From Marinicella marina (GTDB lineage Bacteria > Pseudomonadota > Gammaproteobacteria > Xanthomonadales > Marinicellaceae), in NCBI RefSeq assembly GCF_030065545.1, contig NZ_JASJNC010000010.1, positions 1-64,000 on the forward strand: a stretch of 64,000 bases of DNA, given 5' to 3'. The notes under the pieces are model-generated. The model did no database searches and had not been told where the DNA came from. It worked only from the letters and a program-made list of their open reading frames with translations. The position numbers and the translations under genes were made by a program. This document shows positions 46,768-54,877 of this stretch, piece by piece (the stretch's first letter is position 1; each line of letters begins with the position of its first letter).

Positions 46768-49455
46768 ATGGCTGATGGCAAATCAATTAAAAGGCTGTTC
46801 AATGAATGTTTGGACCTGGCAGAGAATGATCGAGCAGCTCACATCCAAAACAGTAAATACAGTGAATCAGTCAAAGCCAAAGTAATTGAATTGCTGGGTT
46901 TTTCAGGTGATATTGACGAAGCCATTTCAAACAGTGTGCTCAATGAGCTGAAAAGTAGTTTAAACGTTGATGACATTCAAAAAGGACAGTTAATTGAGCA
47001 ATATAAATTACTCAAAAAGATTGGACAAGGAGGGCAGGGCGAAGTCTGGTTAGCTAATCGAGATGATGGTGAATTCGACCATCACGTGGCTGTGAAATTC
47101 ATCAAAGTGACTGCATCAGAAAAAGAGTTACAACGCTTTCAAGCAGAGCGAGAGGTCTTGGCAAGTCTGCAACATCCTAACATCGCTACTTTGCTTGGCG
47201 GAGGTCAAACCAACCGACGCTTGTATATGATTATGGAATGGATTGATGGTGTGCCGATGTTGGCTTATTTGAAAAAAAACAAAGCAAGCCTAGATGAAAA
47301 TTTGCGCTGTTTTTTACAAGTTTGTCAGGCAGTCAGTCATGCTCACTCTAAAGGTGTAATACACCGCGACATCAAGCCGTCCAATATTTTAATAACGGCT
47401 GACGGGGTGGTGAAATTACTTGATTTTGGTATTGCCAAGTTGGTTGATGATGACATCACCCAAACGCAAGGTGATGTGATGTTGACTTTCGCTTATTCAA
47501 CACCAGAACAGATTTCCGGAGAACATGTCACAACCGCCACAGACGTATATGCCTTGGGCTTATTGCTGTATGAAATATTGACTGATCACAAGGCTCAACA
47601 CAACACCGAATCCCCAGCCGCTTTTGTTAAGGAAATAACTGCTGAAACACCGCCAAAACCCAGTGAAGTAACTGCAACTGATAAATCGACTGGTTTTGCT
47701 GCAAAATTATTACAAGGAGACTTGGATAATTTGGTGATGAAGGCTATCAGAAAAGAACCGCAAAGACGCTATTCCAATGCCGATGATTTGATACTGGATG
47801 TTAATAACTACCTGCAGAATAAACCGTTAAAAGCCAGTGGTGATGGTCGGTGGTACCGATTGGGTAAATTATTCAAGCGCAACCCATTATCAAGCGGTTT
47901 GGTGTTGGCAGTGTTGACTTTTATGACGTTATTACCCATCCTCATGTACAAGAACAGTTTAAGGTTAGAAGCTGAGCGAGATTTTGCTAATCAACAGGCT
48001 CTGATTGCACAAAAAACCACAGAGTTCTTAACCACCTTGTTTGAGTCGGTTTCGCCATTGGGCCATGGCGGGAAAGACATCAGTTTAAATGATGTTTTAG
48101 AACAAGGTGAACGTCAATTAGCTGCAGGCGTGGCCAATCAGCCCAGTGTTGAAGCTGCATTGTCAGGTATCATGGCATCCATTCACCACCATCTACAAAA
48201 TACCCCTAAAGCCATTTCGTATTATAAACAAGCAGTAGATAACTACGAGAAGATCGGGGATGACATGAGTTTGTTGGCTGCCCAAGGACAGTTGGCATTG
48301 ATGTATTTTCGCAATGATGAAATACAAAAAAGTGAGGAGATATTTATTCAAGCGGATCAAACAGCAGCCAAATTGGTTGGTAGCAGAGAAGCAATCATAC
48401 ATTTGACCCGAAAAGCCACAGTGGCTACTGAACGTGGAGAGCGAGAGGAGTCAGCTAATATTCTATCAGCCGCCTTTTCGACCTTGACGGAAGAGCACTT
48501 GAATGACACTGAGCTGATGAGTCGATTTTATCATGTATGGGGTGAGGCGATTAAATACTCTGATAAGGAGCGAGCGCTGGCATTTGCTGAAAAGTCCAGG
48601 GACCTGACAGCCAAGTTGGTGGGCAAAGTACACCCCTTTTACCTCAAACGAGTCAACAGTCAAGCTGTTAGATTGATGCGTTTGGACCGGCATGATGAGG
48701 CCAGGATTGTATTGGATGAATTGTTAAAGATAAGCAAAACGCTTTATTCTGAAAACCACCCTGAATACGCTGCTAATTTATCAGCCCAAGGCGCTTTCCT
48801 GCATGACCGAGGTTACTTTTCAGATGCTGCTTCTATCTATTTAAAAATACTTGATGTATACACATCATTTTATGGGGGAAATAATTTTGAGACTGCTAGA
48901 ATGATAAATAACTTGGCCTATGTTTACGAAGATTTGGGTCAATTTCAAAAAGCTTCGGAACTTTATGAAAAGTCAATCGAGTTACGAATTCAGTTAGACC
49001 CAGAAAACCTGATTCGCGCTGCCACAGCAAAGGCCAATTTGTCTCGGGTTTTAGCCAAGCTGAATAAACATCAAGACTCTGCCCAGATACTGACAGAGGT
49101 CATGCCGGTTTTTAAAGCCCACAACAGAAGTAATTTATACAACCAAATAATCCATATAGCCAATGTTGCTGGGTCCGGTAACTCTGATGAAAGCTGTCAA
49201 AGTATCATTGCATTAATCAAAAGCATAGAAACAGATTTAGCAAAAGAGTCTGCCACCGGTTGGCGCCGTCTAGGTGCTGAAATCTGGATCAGTCAATTAT
49301 TAAAAACATGTGGCTTTGATGAGCTGGCATTCGAATGGTTATTGTCAGCTGCTGAAAAATCCAAACACATTTACATGTCTGATTCAGATGGACGTAGACA
49401 GATAAATGAAAACATCACAGCTTGGCGGGAGGAAACAAAAAAAGCCGCAAACTAA
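46768..49455 (+). CDS. Transmembrane Ser/Thr protein kinase with TPR domain (module 2)
   Basis: The 895-residue kinase is paralogous in layout to the one at 26198-29053. Its kinase domain (about 78-350) has IGQGGQGEVWLANR, VAVKFIK, VIHRDIKPSNILIT and LLDFGIAKLV, and the activation segment ends YSTPEQISG. All catalytic residues are intact. One membrane helix (LVLAVLTFMTLLPILMY, about 378-395) precedes about 490 residues of TPR-type repeats. It follows the sigma factor in the same operon, and the final codons form the left arm of its terminator. Confidence 0.92.
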   Translation: MADGKSIKRLFNECLDLAENDRAAHIQNSKYSESVKAKVIELLGFSGDIDEAISNSVLNELKSSLNVDDIQKGQLIEQYKLLKKIGQGGQGEVWLANRDDGEFDHHVAVKFIKVTASEKELQRFQAEREVLASLQHPNIATLLGGGQTNRRLYMIMEWIDGVPMLAYLKKNKASLDENLRCFLQVCQAVSHAHSKGVIHRDIKPSNILITADGVVKLLDFGIAKLVDDDITQTQGDVMLTFAYSTPEQISGEHVTTATDVYALGLLLYEILTDHKAQHNTESPAAFVKEITAETPPKPSEVTATDKSTGFAAKLLQGDLDNLVMKAIRKEPQRRYSNADDLILDVNNYLQNKPLKASGDGRWYRLGKLFKRNPLSSGLVLAVLTFMTLLPILMYKNSLRLEAERDFANQQALIAQKTTEFLTTLFESVSPLGHGGKDISLNDVLEQGERQLAAGVANQPSVEAALSGIMASIHHHLQNTPKAISYYKQAVDNYEKIGDDMSLLAAQGQLALMYFRNDEIQKSEEIFIQADQTAAKLVGSREAIIHLTRKATVATERGEREESANILSAAFSTLTEEHLNDTELMSRFYHVWGEAIKYSDKERALAFAEKSRDLTAKLVGKVHPFYLKRVNSQAVRLMRLDRHDEARIVLDELLKISKTLYSENHPEYAANLSAQGAFLHDRGYFSDAASIYLKILDVYTSFYGGNNFETARMINNLAYVYEDLGQFQKASELYEKSIELRIQLDPENLIRAATAKANLSRVLAKLNKHQDSAQILTEVMPVFKAHNRSNLYNQIIHIANVAGSGNSDESCQSIIALIKSIETDLAKESATGWRRLGAEIWISQLLKTCGFDELAFEWLLSAAEKSKHIYMSDSDGRRQINENITAWREETKKAAN

Positions 49456-49465
49456 CGGCTTTTTT
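49437..49465. terminator. Terminator overlapping the end of the module 2 kinase gene
   Basis: AAAAAAGCCG and CGGCTTTTTT pair around a loop that contains the kinase stop codon (49453-49455). The A- and T-runs make it bidirectional, so it also serves the convergent DoxX gene, whose stop is at 49485. Confidence 0.88.
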
Positions 49466-49484
49466 CATGTGCCATTGAAAATGA

Positions 49485-50150
49485 TTAGCCAGTTGGTGTA
49501 ATAAAGCGGTCTGCAATGATTAAAACCACCCCAACCACCAGCAGAGCGATGCCTATTGACTGCATCACGAAGAACAGCGGTAAACCCAGCACCACCAGAC
49601 CCAAGCCTTTAGAAACAAAGTCCGAGGTGATTGGGTGCTTGGCATCACCACCCAAAAAGTGAGTCAGAACATGATCTAGAGAGAACTTACCGCCGCCTGA
49701 GAAAATCAGTGGTAATAACAAGATGGCAAATAACAGCGGTAACTTAAAGTTGCCCGCACCTTTGTTGGTAATGGCATAGCCTTCCCACAATTGGCCCAAT
49801 GATGAGTAGCTTTCAGGCCAGTGTACAGCGGCTGTTGCAACGGCCGTAATTACCAATAATGAAACAGCTGCAAACCGGGTGAACAAACCCAACAACAACA
49901 AAATGGCAAAGAGGTATTCTCCCCAGGCTGCCATGAACCATGACACATCAGCAGGAATGTGGTTGAATGGAAAAGGGAAGCTGTCTTGAATGCCAGCAAA
50001 CCAGTTTTCACCATTGATTTTTTGCGTGCCGGCTTCATAAAACTCCCAAAATAGGATCACCCGAATTAACAGTGGTGGTACCCATTGTCCTACTGAATTA
50101 AGTCTGCTGGTTAGCTGAACCCATAGGTTCTGCAATGAATTTAATGCCAT
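49485..50150 (-). CDS. DoxX family membrane protein (HvfD-like)
   Basis: The 221-residue DoxX protein has the family start PLLIRVILFWEFYEAGTQKI and the block WFMAAWGEYLFAILLLLGLF, then FAAVSLLVITAVATAAVHWP. About five membrane helices are visible, with an extra C-terminal pair of helices. It is the last gene of the MNIO/HvfA operon, 15 bases after the DUF2063 gene. DoxX members often accompany HvfABC-type operons (HvfD). The role is probably membrane-associated and linked to copper or redox homeostasis, but the biochemical activity is unknown. Confidence 0.88.
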   Translation of the reverse strand: MALNSLQNLWVQLTSRLNSVGQWVPPLLIRVILFWEFYEAGTQKINGENWFAGIQDSFPFPFNHIPADVSWFMAAWGEYLFAILLLLGLFTRFAAVSLLVITAVATAAVHWPESYSSLGQLWEGYAITNKGAGNFKLPLLFAILLLPLIFSGGGKFSLDHVLTHFLGGDAKHPITSDFVSKGLGLVVLGLPLFFVMQSIGIALLVVGVVLIIADRFITPTG

Positions 50151-50165
50151 TGTTTGCTCCTTTTT

Positions 50166-50927
50166 TTATTTAATTGAAATGATGATGTCTTGCTGCAACC
50201 ATTGAGTGATTACTTGTTCACCAAAGTTGATAAATTGTTCGGGGTCAGGGTGTTGGTGTTGAATGGCCAGTTGTTGCAAAACCTGATGTCCGCTGTCGGA
50301 TTTATTATTCATTAATTTTTCAAGTAACAACGCTGAAAATGGCGTCATTTCTGAAAAATGGATTTGAAAGTTTTGGTCTCGCCATACAGTCAAATAAATA
50401 GGTGTTTCAGCAGCTTGTGTGGGTTGAAAAGATGCTTTGATTTTATGGACAGGAAAGGCATAACTGTTGAGTCTGGCCAAGGGCGAGATGACAGGGCTTT
50501 CATTCATCAGTTGATCTGCTGAAATCGGTTCTGCTGGTCTTTTCAATTCGATGCTGTGCTTTTCTAGATGCAGCTCAAGCCACTCGTAATGTGCCAATTC
50601 GTAAAGGAATGGTTTATTTGGGTCAGCTTCGGGGTTGGTCTGTAGAAATGTCACGAATTCACGCGGTATCTCAGGAAAATGTGGGGTTTTGTTGTGCTCT
50701 TTTTTAAAGTATTTTCTGACCAATAATTCCCAGCTGGCATCCGTATAAAGAGAACGGATAACAGGAAAAGAACCGGCCAATAAGCCACCGATGCTGCTGA
50801 TAAATAAATCACGATAGATTTTCATCCGCCGATCTTCTATGCTCGCAGGTTTTGGGTTGTTTTGCGGATCCCTGATGTGCGCCGCGAAATCAACTTGAGC
50901 TTGTTTAAATGATGGCTTGTTGCTCAT
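50166..50927 (-). CDS. DUF2063 (HvfC-like) partner protein of the MNIO enzyme
   Basis: The 253-residue protein has the N-terminal DUF2063 signature: FKQAQVDFAAHIRDP, RRMKIYRDLFISSIGGLLAG and SFPVIRSLYTDASWE, then FKKEHNKTPHFPEIPREFVT and ELAHYEWLELHLEK. The C-terminal half resembles the usual HvfC/BufC extension. In characterised systems this partner binds the precursor peptide and is needed by the DUF692 enzyme for modification. It overlaps the MNIO gene by 23 bases, so production is tightly coupled. Confidence 0.93.
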   Translation of the reverse strand: MSNKPSFKQAQVDFAAHIRDPQNNPKPASIEDRRMKIYRDLFISSIGGLLAGSFPVIRSLYTDASWELLVRKYFKKEHNKTPHFPEIPREFVTFLQTNPEADPNKPFLYELAHYEWLELHLEKHSIELKRPAEPISADQLMNESPVISPLARLNSYAFPVHKIKASFQPTQAAETPIYLTVWRDQNFQIHFSEMTPFSALLLEKLMNNKSDSGHQVLQQLAIQHQHPDPEQFINFGEQVITQWLQQDIIISIK

Positions 50928-51759
50928 TTTTTTGGCTGTAAGTTTGTTGTAACTGACTGATTCTCTCGACTTCAGCCAATAGTTCAGCTACTGGCGGGTA
51001 GTTGAAGTCACGCTCCAGTAGAGTCGGAAATACACCGTAGTTTTTGTAAGTGTATGCGAGGATTTGCCACACTTTTTCGATCACTGCTGCCCCATGCGTA
51101 TCAACAATTAAATCTTCTGCTTCATTGTAGTGACCCGCTACATGTATGTAGGCGATTCGATCTGTGGGTAGCTGATCCAGGAAATCAAATGGGTCGTAGC
51201 GATGATTGACACTGTTGACATGGATGTTGTTAACATCTAAGTGCAACAAACAGTCAGCTTTTTTAATGACATGATTGATAAATTCAATTTCAGTCATTTC
51301 TGGGTTTGGTTGGGTCAGGTAATAGGAAACGTTTTCTAATGCCATCCTTTCACCCAGAATATCTTGCACCCGTATCACACGTTCGGCCACATAGTTGGCA
51401 GCCTCTTCAGTAAATGGGATTGGCATTAAATCATAAAGTTGACCACCATCGGTACAGTATGAAAGGTGTTCAGAGTAAATTGGGGCTTTGATGGATTCTT
51501 TGAATTTTTTCAATGACTTAACAAAAGCCACATTCAATTCATCCGGGCCACCAATTGATAAGGATAAGCCGTGCAAAATCATGGGGTATTTTTCTGCAAA
51601 AGCGAGAAAGTCATACTTGGCTTTACCGCCAACGGTCATCCAGTTTTCTGGTGCCACCTCCATGAACTGAACTGGATTGAGGTCACCATAAGCTTGAAAC
51701 GGGGACACCAGTCCCCGTCTCAATCCGATACCGGCACCTGAAATTTCTAAATTTTTCAT
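50905..51759 (-). CDS. MNIO (DUF692) multinuclear iron oxidase, HvfB-like
   Basis: The 284-residue TIM-barrel enzyme has the DUF692 signatures. These are GAGIGLRRGLVSPFQ, MILHGLSLSIGGPDELN, PIYSEHLSYCTDGGQLYDL and MALENVSYYLTQP, then CLLHLDVNNIHVNSVNH, AYIHVAGHYN and TLLERDFNYPP. The His, Glu, Asp and Asn iron ligands expected for this family are present. MNIOs oxidise cysteines of RiPP precursors; HvfB-type enzymes modify EGKC(G) cysteines into copper-binding heterocycles. It lies 16 bases downstream of a precursor with 18 such motifs. The exact product here is inferred. Confidence 0.95.
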   Translation of the reverse strand: MKNLEISGAGIGLRRGLVSPFQAYGDLNPVQFMEVAPENWMTVGGKAKYDFLAFAEKYPMILHGLSLSIGGPDELNVAFVKSLKKFKESIKAPIYSEHLSYCTDGGQLYDLMPIPFTEEAANYVAERVIRVQDILGERMALENVSYYLTQPNPEMTEIEFINHVIKKADCLLHLDVNNIHVNSVNHRYDPFDFLDQLPTDRIAYIHVAGHYNEAEDLIVDTHGAAVIEKVWQILAYTYKNYGVFPTLLERDFNYPPVAELLAEVERISQLQQTYSQKNEQQAII

Positions 51760-51775
51760 TTCAGATTACCTGCTT

Positions 51776-52357
51776 TTAGCCGCCGCACTTACCTTCGCCG
51801 CATTTGCCTTCGGTTTTTTCAGCTTTCTCGCCGCCGCATTTGCCTTCACCGCACTTGCCTTCGGCTTTTTTCTCGCCGCCGCACTTGCCTTCACCGCATT
51901 TGCCTTCGGCTTTTTTCTCGCCGCCGCACTTGCCTTCACCGCACTTGCCTTCGGCTTTTTTCTCTCCGCCGCACTTGCCTTCACCGCATTTGCCTTCGGC
52001 TTTTTTCTCGCCACCGCATTTGCCTTCACCGCATTTGCCTTCGGCTTTTTTCTCGCCACCGCATTTGCCTTCACCGCATTTGCCTTCGGCTTTTTTCTCG
52101 CCACCGCATTTGCCTTCACCACATTTGCCTTCGGCTTTCTTGCCTTCGGCCTTATCGCCGCCGCATTTGCCTTCGCCACATTTGCCTTCTCCAGACCCAT
52201 CGGCTTTGGCAATACGACCATCGGCGTTTTGGTAACCATCGCTCAGGTCAGTTTGACCAAATGGGTTATCAGAACCACTCATTAAAGCGCCAGCTCCAAC
52301 TACAGTTACAGCGGCAGCAATGGCTGCATTAACAGGTTTTATTTTAAAGTTTTTCAT
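51776..52357 (-). CDS. HvfA/bufferin-type RiPP precursor with 18 EGKCG motifs
   Basis: This 193-residue protein has an N-terminal leader and signal-like helix (NAAIAAAVTVVGAGALMSGS), a short linker to residue 56, and then nothing but repeats. Nine units of EGKCGEGKCGG are joined mostly by EKKA; six are perfect 15-residue copies. All 18 cysteines are in EGKCG motifs, the target motif of HvfB-type MNIO enzymes, and it ends at EGKCGG. Known precursors of this family are short, secreted and bind copper after modification. This one appears much expanded. A strong SD (GGAGG) precedes the ATG. It is the first gene of the operon with MNIO, DUF2063 and DoxX genes. Confidence 0.93.
   Translation of the reverse strand: MKNFKIKPVNAAIAAAVTVVGAGALMSGSDNPFGQTDLSDGYQNADGRIAKADGSGEGKCGEGKCGGDKAEGKKAEGKCGEGKCGGEKKAEGKCGEGKCGGEKKAEGKCGEGKCGGEKKAEGKCGEGKCGGEKKAEGKCGEGKCGGEKKAEGKCGEGKCGGEKKAEGKCGEGKCGGEKAEKTEGKCGEGKCGG
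51779..52189. repeat. Tandem 45-bp coding repeats of the RiPP precursor
   Basis: Nine units encode the EGKCG double motif. Six consecutive copies are 45 bp each and differ at only a few third-codon positions (for example CTCGCCGCC versus CTCGCCACC). Because the period is a multiple of three, other frames are also open across the array. The near-identity of copies suggests recent expansion or frequent homogenisation. Confidence 0.95.
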
Positions 52358-52456
52358 AAAAATCTCCTCCGAGGGAATGAATGTTTAATTTATTATTGAA
52401 ATGTATTCACATTTGAATCAATTGAACTTGACCATGCTGCAATCATTTCTGTGTTT

Positions 52457-52462
52457 ATTATA
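52457..52462 (-). promoter_or_regulatory. Possible -10 element of the RiPP operon
   Basis: On the minus strand the hexamer reads TATAAT, about 95-100 bases before the precursor start. The -35 region at normal spacing is poor, so an activator or an alternative start may be involved. This is a guess from one hexamer. Confidence 0.3.
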
Positions 52463-52500
52463 AGCACAGTAATATGACCATCGCCATTAAAAAATATTAC

Positions 52501-52537
52501 AAAAAAAAACGCCCAATTCAACGAAATGGACGTTTTT
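52501..52537. terminator. Terminator after the E2 gene
   Basis: An A-run plus AAAAACG pairs with CGTTTTT, with CCA/TGG inside and a one-base bulge. It lies 29 bases beyond the E2 stop on the minus strand and upstream of the RiPP operon, separating the two. Confidence 0.7.
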
Positions 52538-52565
52538 GATTTCAAATTAATGAAAAATTAATGAA

Positions 52566-53900
52566 TCATCGGCTCTTATTTAAGTCGTTGATCATGGCTG
52601 CCAAAAATCTGGCCGCCTCACCACCAGTGACTGCTCGGTGATCAAAAGTCAATGACAAGGGAATGATTCTGTGTGCTTCCATACCACCTAAAACAGGCAC
52701 CACATCATGGCGCAATTTACCAGCTGCCACAATAGAAACACAAGGTGGCGTGATAACAGGTGTGGCATAACGGCCCGCATAAACCCCAAAATTTGATAAC
52801 ATGATGGTGTAGTCTTTCATGTCTTCTGGCGGGATGCTGCGGGTTTTGACTTGTTCCTTGATGTTGTTCATGGCGTTGCGAACATCGCCAGCCGTCATCT
52901 GATCACAATTACGCATGGTCGGCACAAACAAACCGTCTTCGGTGTCAACAGCAATACCCACATCAACATGACTGATTAATCTTCTGGATAATTTGTCACC
53001 ATCAAACCAAGCATTCAAAGTGGGCTCAGCTTGTGCTGCAACCACCAATGAACGTATCAGTCGAGCAGTGATGTCTTCACCAGGTTGCCAATTGTTGATA
53101 TCGGCATCATCCATGATGGTGGTAGGTACAATATTGGCGTGCGAATTTTGCATCACTCTGGCCATGGTTCTGCGTGAACCTTTGACCTGTTGCCAATTAT
53201 CATCAACTATTGGTTTATTGACTGGTGCTGGTGGTTTTGCTGCTTGAGTGACCGCTGGTTTGTTAGGCGTTGCTTGAGTGGGTGCTGATTTAGCAGGCGC
53301 AGAGGCTGGCTTTTGGGCTGGTGGATTGGCGGCTGCTGCTTTCACATCAGAAGGGCGAATCACCCCGCCAGTGCCCGTGGCTTCAACTGTCGACAAATCA
53401 ACCCCTAACTTTTTGGCCAAAGCACGCACGGCAGGAGCGGCTTTTTTGCCGCCAAAATCAGTCATGCTGTCAACCACGGCATCAGATGATTCCATCTGGC
53501 CAACAACAGTACCAATGGCTTCTTCTTTCGCTGGCGCTTCAGGTGATGCCGTTTGTTTGGCGCTGTCATCATCCAAATCCATCAGCACTTGTTCGGCTTC
53601 AGCACGTAATTTTGCAGGCGAGTCGGCTTCACTCTCGGCTTCGCTGCTATCAGCTGTCGCTTCACCGTCTACTGAAAACTCTATCAAAGGCGCGCCAGTA
53701 TCAATCACATCACCGGGTTCGCCATAGAGTTTTTTGACCACGCCGGCCATTGGTACTGGCACATCGACAACTGCCTTGGCGGTTTCCATGGACACCATGG
53801 CTTGATCAACTTCGACTTGATCGCCAACTTTGACATGCCATTCAACAATCTCTGCATCAGGCAAGCCTTCACCTAAATCGGGTAAATTAAATATGCTCAT
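52566..53900 (-). CDS. 2-oxoacid dehydrogenase E2 (dihydrolipoamide acyltransferase)
   Basis: The 444-residue protein has a lipoyl domain at 1-80 (MVSMETAKAVVDVPVP, lipoylated Lys in ETAKAV), an Ala/Pro/Ser-rich linker and a peripheral subunit-binding domain (APAVRALAKKLGVDLSTVEA, about 155-190). A second linker precedes the catalytic domain from about 225. The catalytic end reads FDHRAVTGGEAARFLAAM. The usual DHRxxDG is DHRAVTG, so Thr replaces the common Asp. Single-lipoyl architecture fits branched-chain or pyruvate dehydrogenase. It is the third gene of the E1alpha-E1beta-E2 operon; E3 is absent here. Confidence 0.93.
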   Translation of the reverse strand: MSIFNLPDLGEGLPDAEIVEWHVKVGDQVEVDQAMVSMETAKAVVDVPVPMAGVVKKLYGEPGDVIDTGAPLIEFSVDGEATADSSEAESEADSPAKLRAEAEQVLMDLDDDSAKQTASPEAPAKEEAIGTVVGQMESSDAVVDSMTDFGGKKAAPAVRALAKKLGVDLSTVEATGTGGVIRPSDVKAAAANPPAQKPASAPAKSAPTQATPNKPAVTQAAKPPAPVNKPIVDDNWQQVKGSRRTMARVMQNSHANIVPTTIMDDADINNWQPGEDITARLIRSLVVAAQAEPTLNAWFDGDKLSRRLISHVDVGIAVDTEDGLFVPTMRNCDQMTAGDVRNAMNNIKEQVKTRSIPPEDMKDYTIMLSNFGVYAGRYATPVITPPCVSIVAAGKLRHDVVPVLGGMEAHRIIPLSLTFDHRAVTGGEAARFLAAMINDLNKSR

Positions 53901-54877
53901 GAAACCTCCAAAACTTGTTCTACTTTATCTAAAATTCTGTCTACTGATGGCATGTATTTTTTCTCTAATTTGAACAACGGCATGATGGTGTCATAACCCG
54001 TCACACGTTTAACTGGTGCGTTCAAATTGTACAAGCCTTGGTCAGCTAAATTGGCTGCAATCTCTGAGGAAACGGAACAGTGTTTCGCTGCCTCCTGAAT
54101 GATCACACATCGACCGGTCTTTGCCACCGACTCATGAATGGTATCCATGTCCAGCGGACTGACAGTTGCCACGTCGATGATTTCAGCCGAAATGCCACGC
54201 TCAGCCAAGATATTGGCGGCCTCAATGGTTTCTTTCATCATCGCACCCCAGGTAATCAGGGTCACATCATCACCTTCACGATCAACATAACACATATCTA
54301 ATGGGTATTCTTCACCGTCATCTTCAACTTCTTCCTTGTTGAGGTGGTATACACGCTTGGGCTCCAAGAACAACACTGGGTCTGGGTTGCGAATGGCAGC
54401 CAGTAACAAACCATAGGCTCTTGAAGGTGAAGATGGAATCACCACCCTGATACCAGGCATGTGAGCAAACATCGCTTCGGTACTCTCTGAATGGTGTTCG
54501 GGTGCATGGATACCGCCGCCATAAGGTGCTCTGATCACCAGCGGACAGGTTAATCTGCCTCTGGTGCGGTTACGCATTCTGGCTGCATGACAAATGATGT
54601 GTTCAACCATGGGATAAATAAAGCCCATAAATTGTGCTTCAGCAATTGGCTTCATGCCCTGTGTGGCCATACCAACCGTCATGCCTGCAATCATCGCCTC
54701 TGCCAAGGGGGTATCAATCACTCGGTCTTCACCAAAAGTTTGTGCCAAGCCATTGGTGGCTCTGAATACGCCGCCATTGATACCGACATCTTCACCCAAT
54801 ACAACCACATCTTTATCGTTTTTTAATTCGTGTGCCAAGGCCATTGTGACCGCTTCAACCATTGTAATCTTAGCCAT
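53897..54877 (-). CDS. 2-oxoacid dehydrogenase E1 component, beta subunit
   Basis: The protein is about 326 residues from ATG 54877. Features include TMVEAVTMALAHELKNDKDV, LGEDVGINGGVFRATNGL, VIDTPLAEAMIAGMTVGMA and a transketolase C-terminal domain (SAEIIDVATVSPLDMDTI, CVIIQEAAKH). The open frame runs up to 55018, but the extension lies in the E1alpha gene. ATG 54877 has a strong GGAGGAG upstream and the family start MAKITMVEAV. It pairs with E1alpha to decarboxylate a 2-oxoacid with thiamine diphosphate. Confidence 0.95.
   Translation of the reverse strand: MAKITMVEAVTMALAHELKNDKDVVVLGEDVGINGGVFRATNGLAQTFGEDRVIDTPLAEAMIAGMTVGMATQGMKPIAEAQFMGFIYPMVEHIICHAARMRNRTRGRLTCPLVIRAPYGGGIHAPEHHSESTEAMFAHMPGIRVVIPSSPSRAYGLLLAAIRNPDPVLFLEPKRVYHLNKEEVEDDGEEYPLDMCYVDREGDDVTLITWGAMMKETIEAANILAERGISAEIIDVATVSPLDMDTIHESVAKTGRCVIIQEAAKHCSVSSEIAANLADQGLYNLNAPVKRVTGYDTIMPLFKLEKKYMPSVDRILDKVEQVLEVS

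Noticed and set aside
51779-52189. Possible CRISPR array because of evenly spaced near-identical repeats
   Set aside because: The repeats are directly adjacent with no variable spacers, are coding throughout, and no cas gene is present.
51766-52239. A 157-codon minus-strand frame rich in Ala/Lys and a 143-codon plus-strand frame rich in Pro/Ser across the RiPP repeats
   Set aside because: The 45-bp period is a multiple of three, so several frames stay open by necessity. Only the EGKCG frame has a leader, a good SD and the right partner genes.
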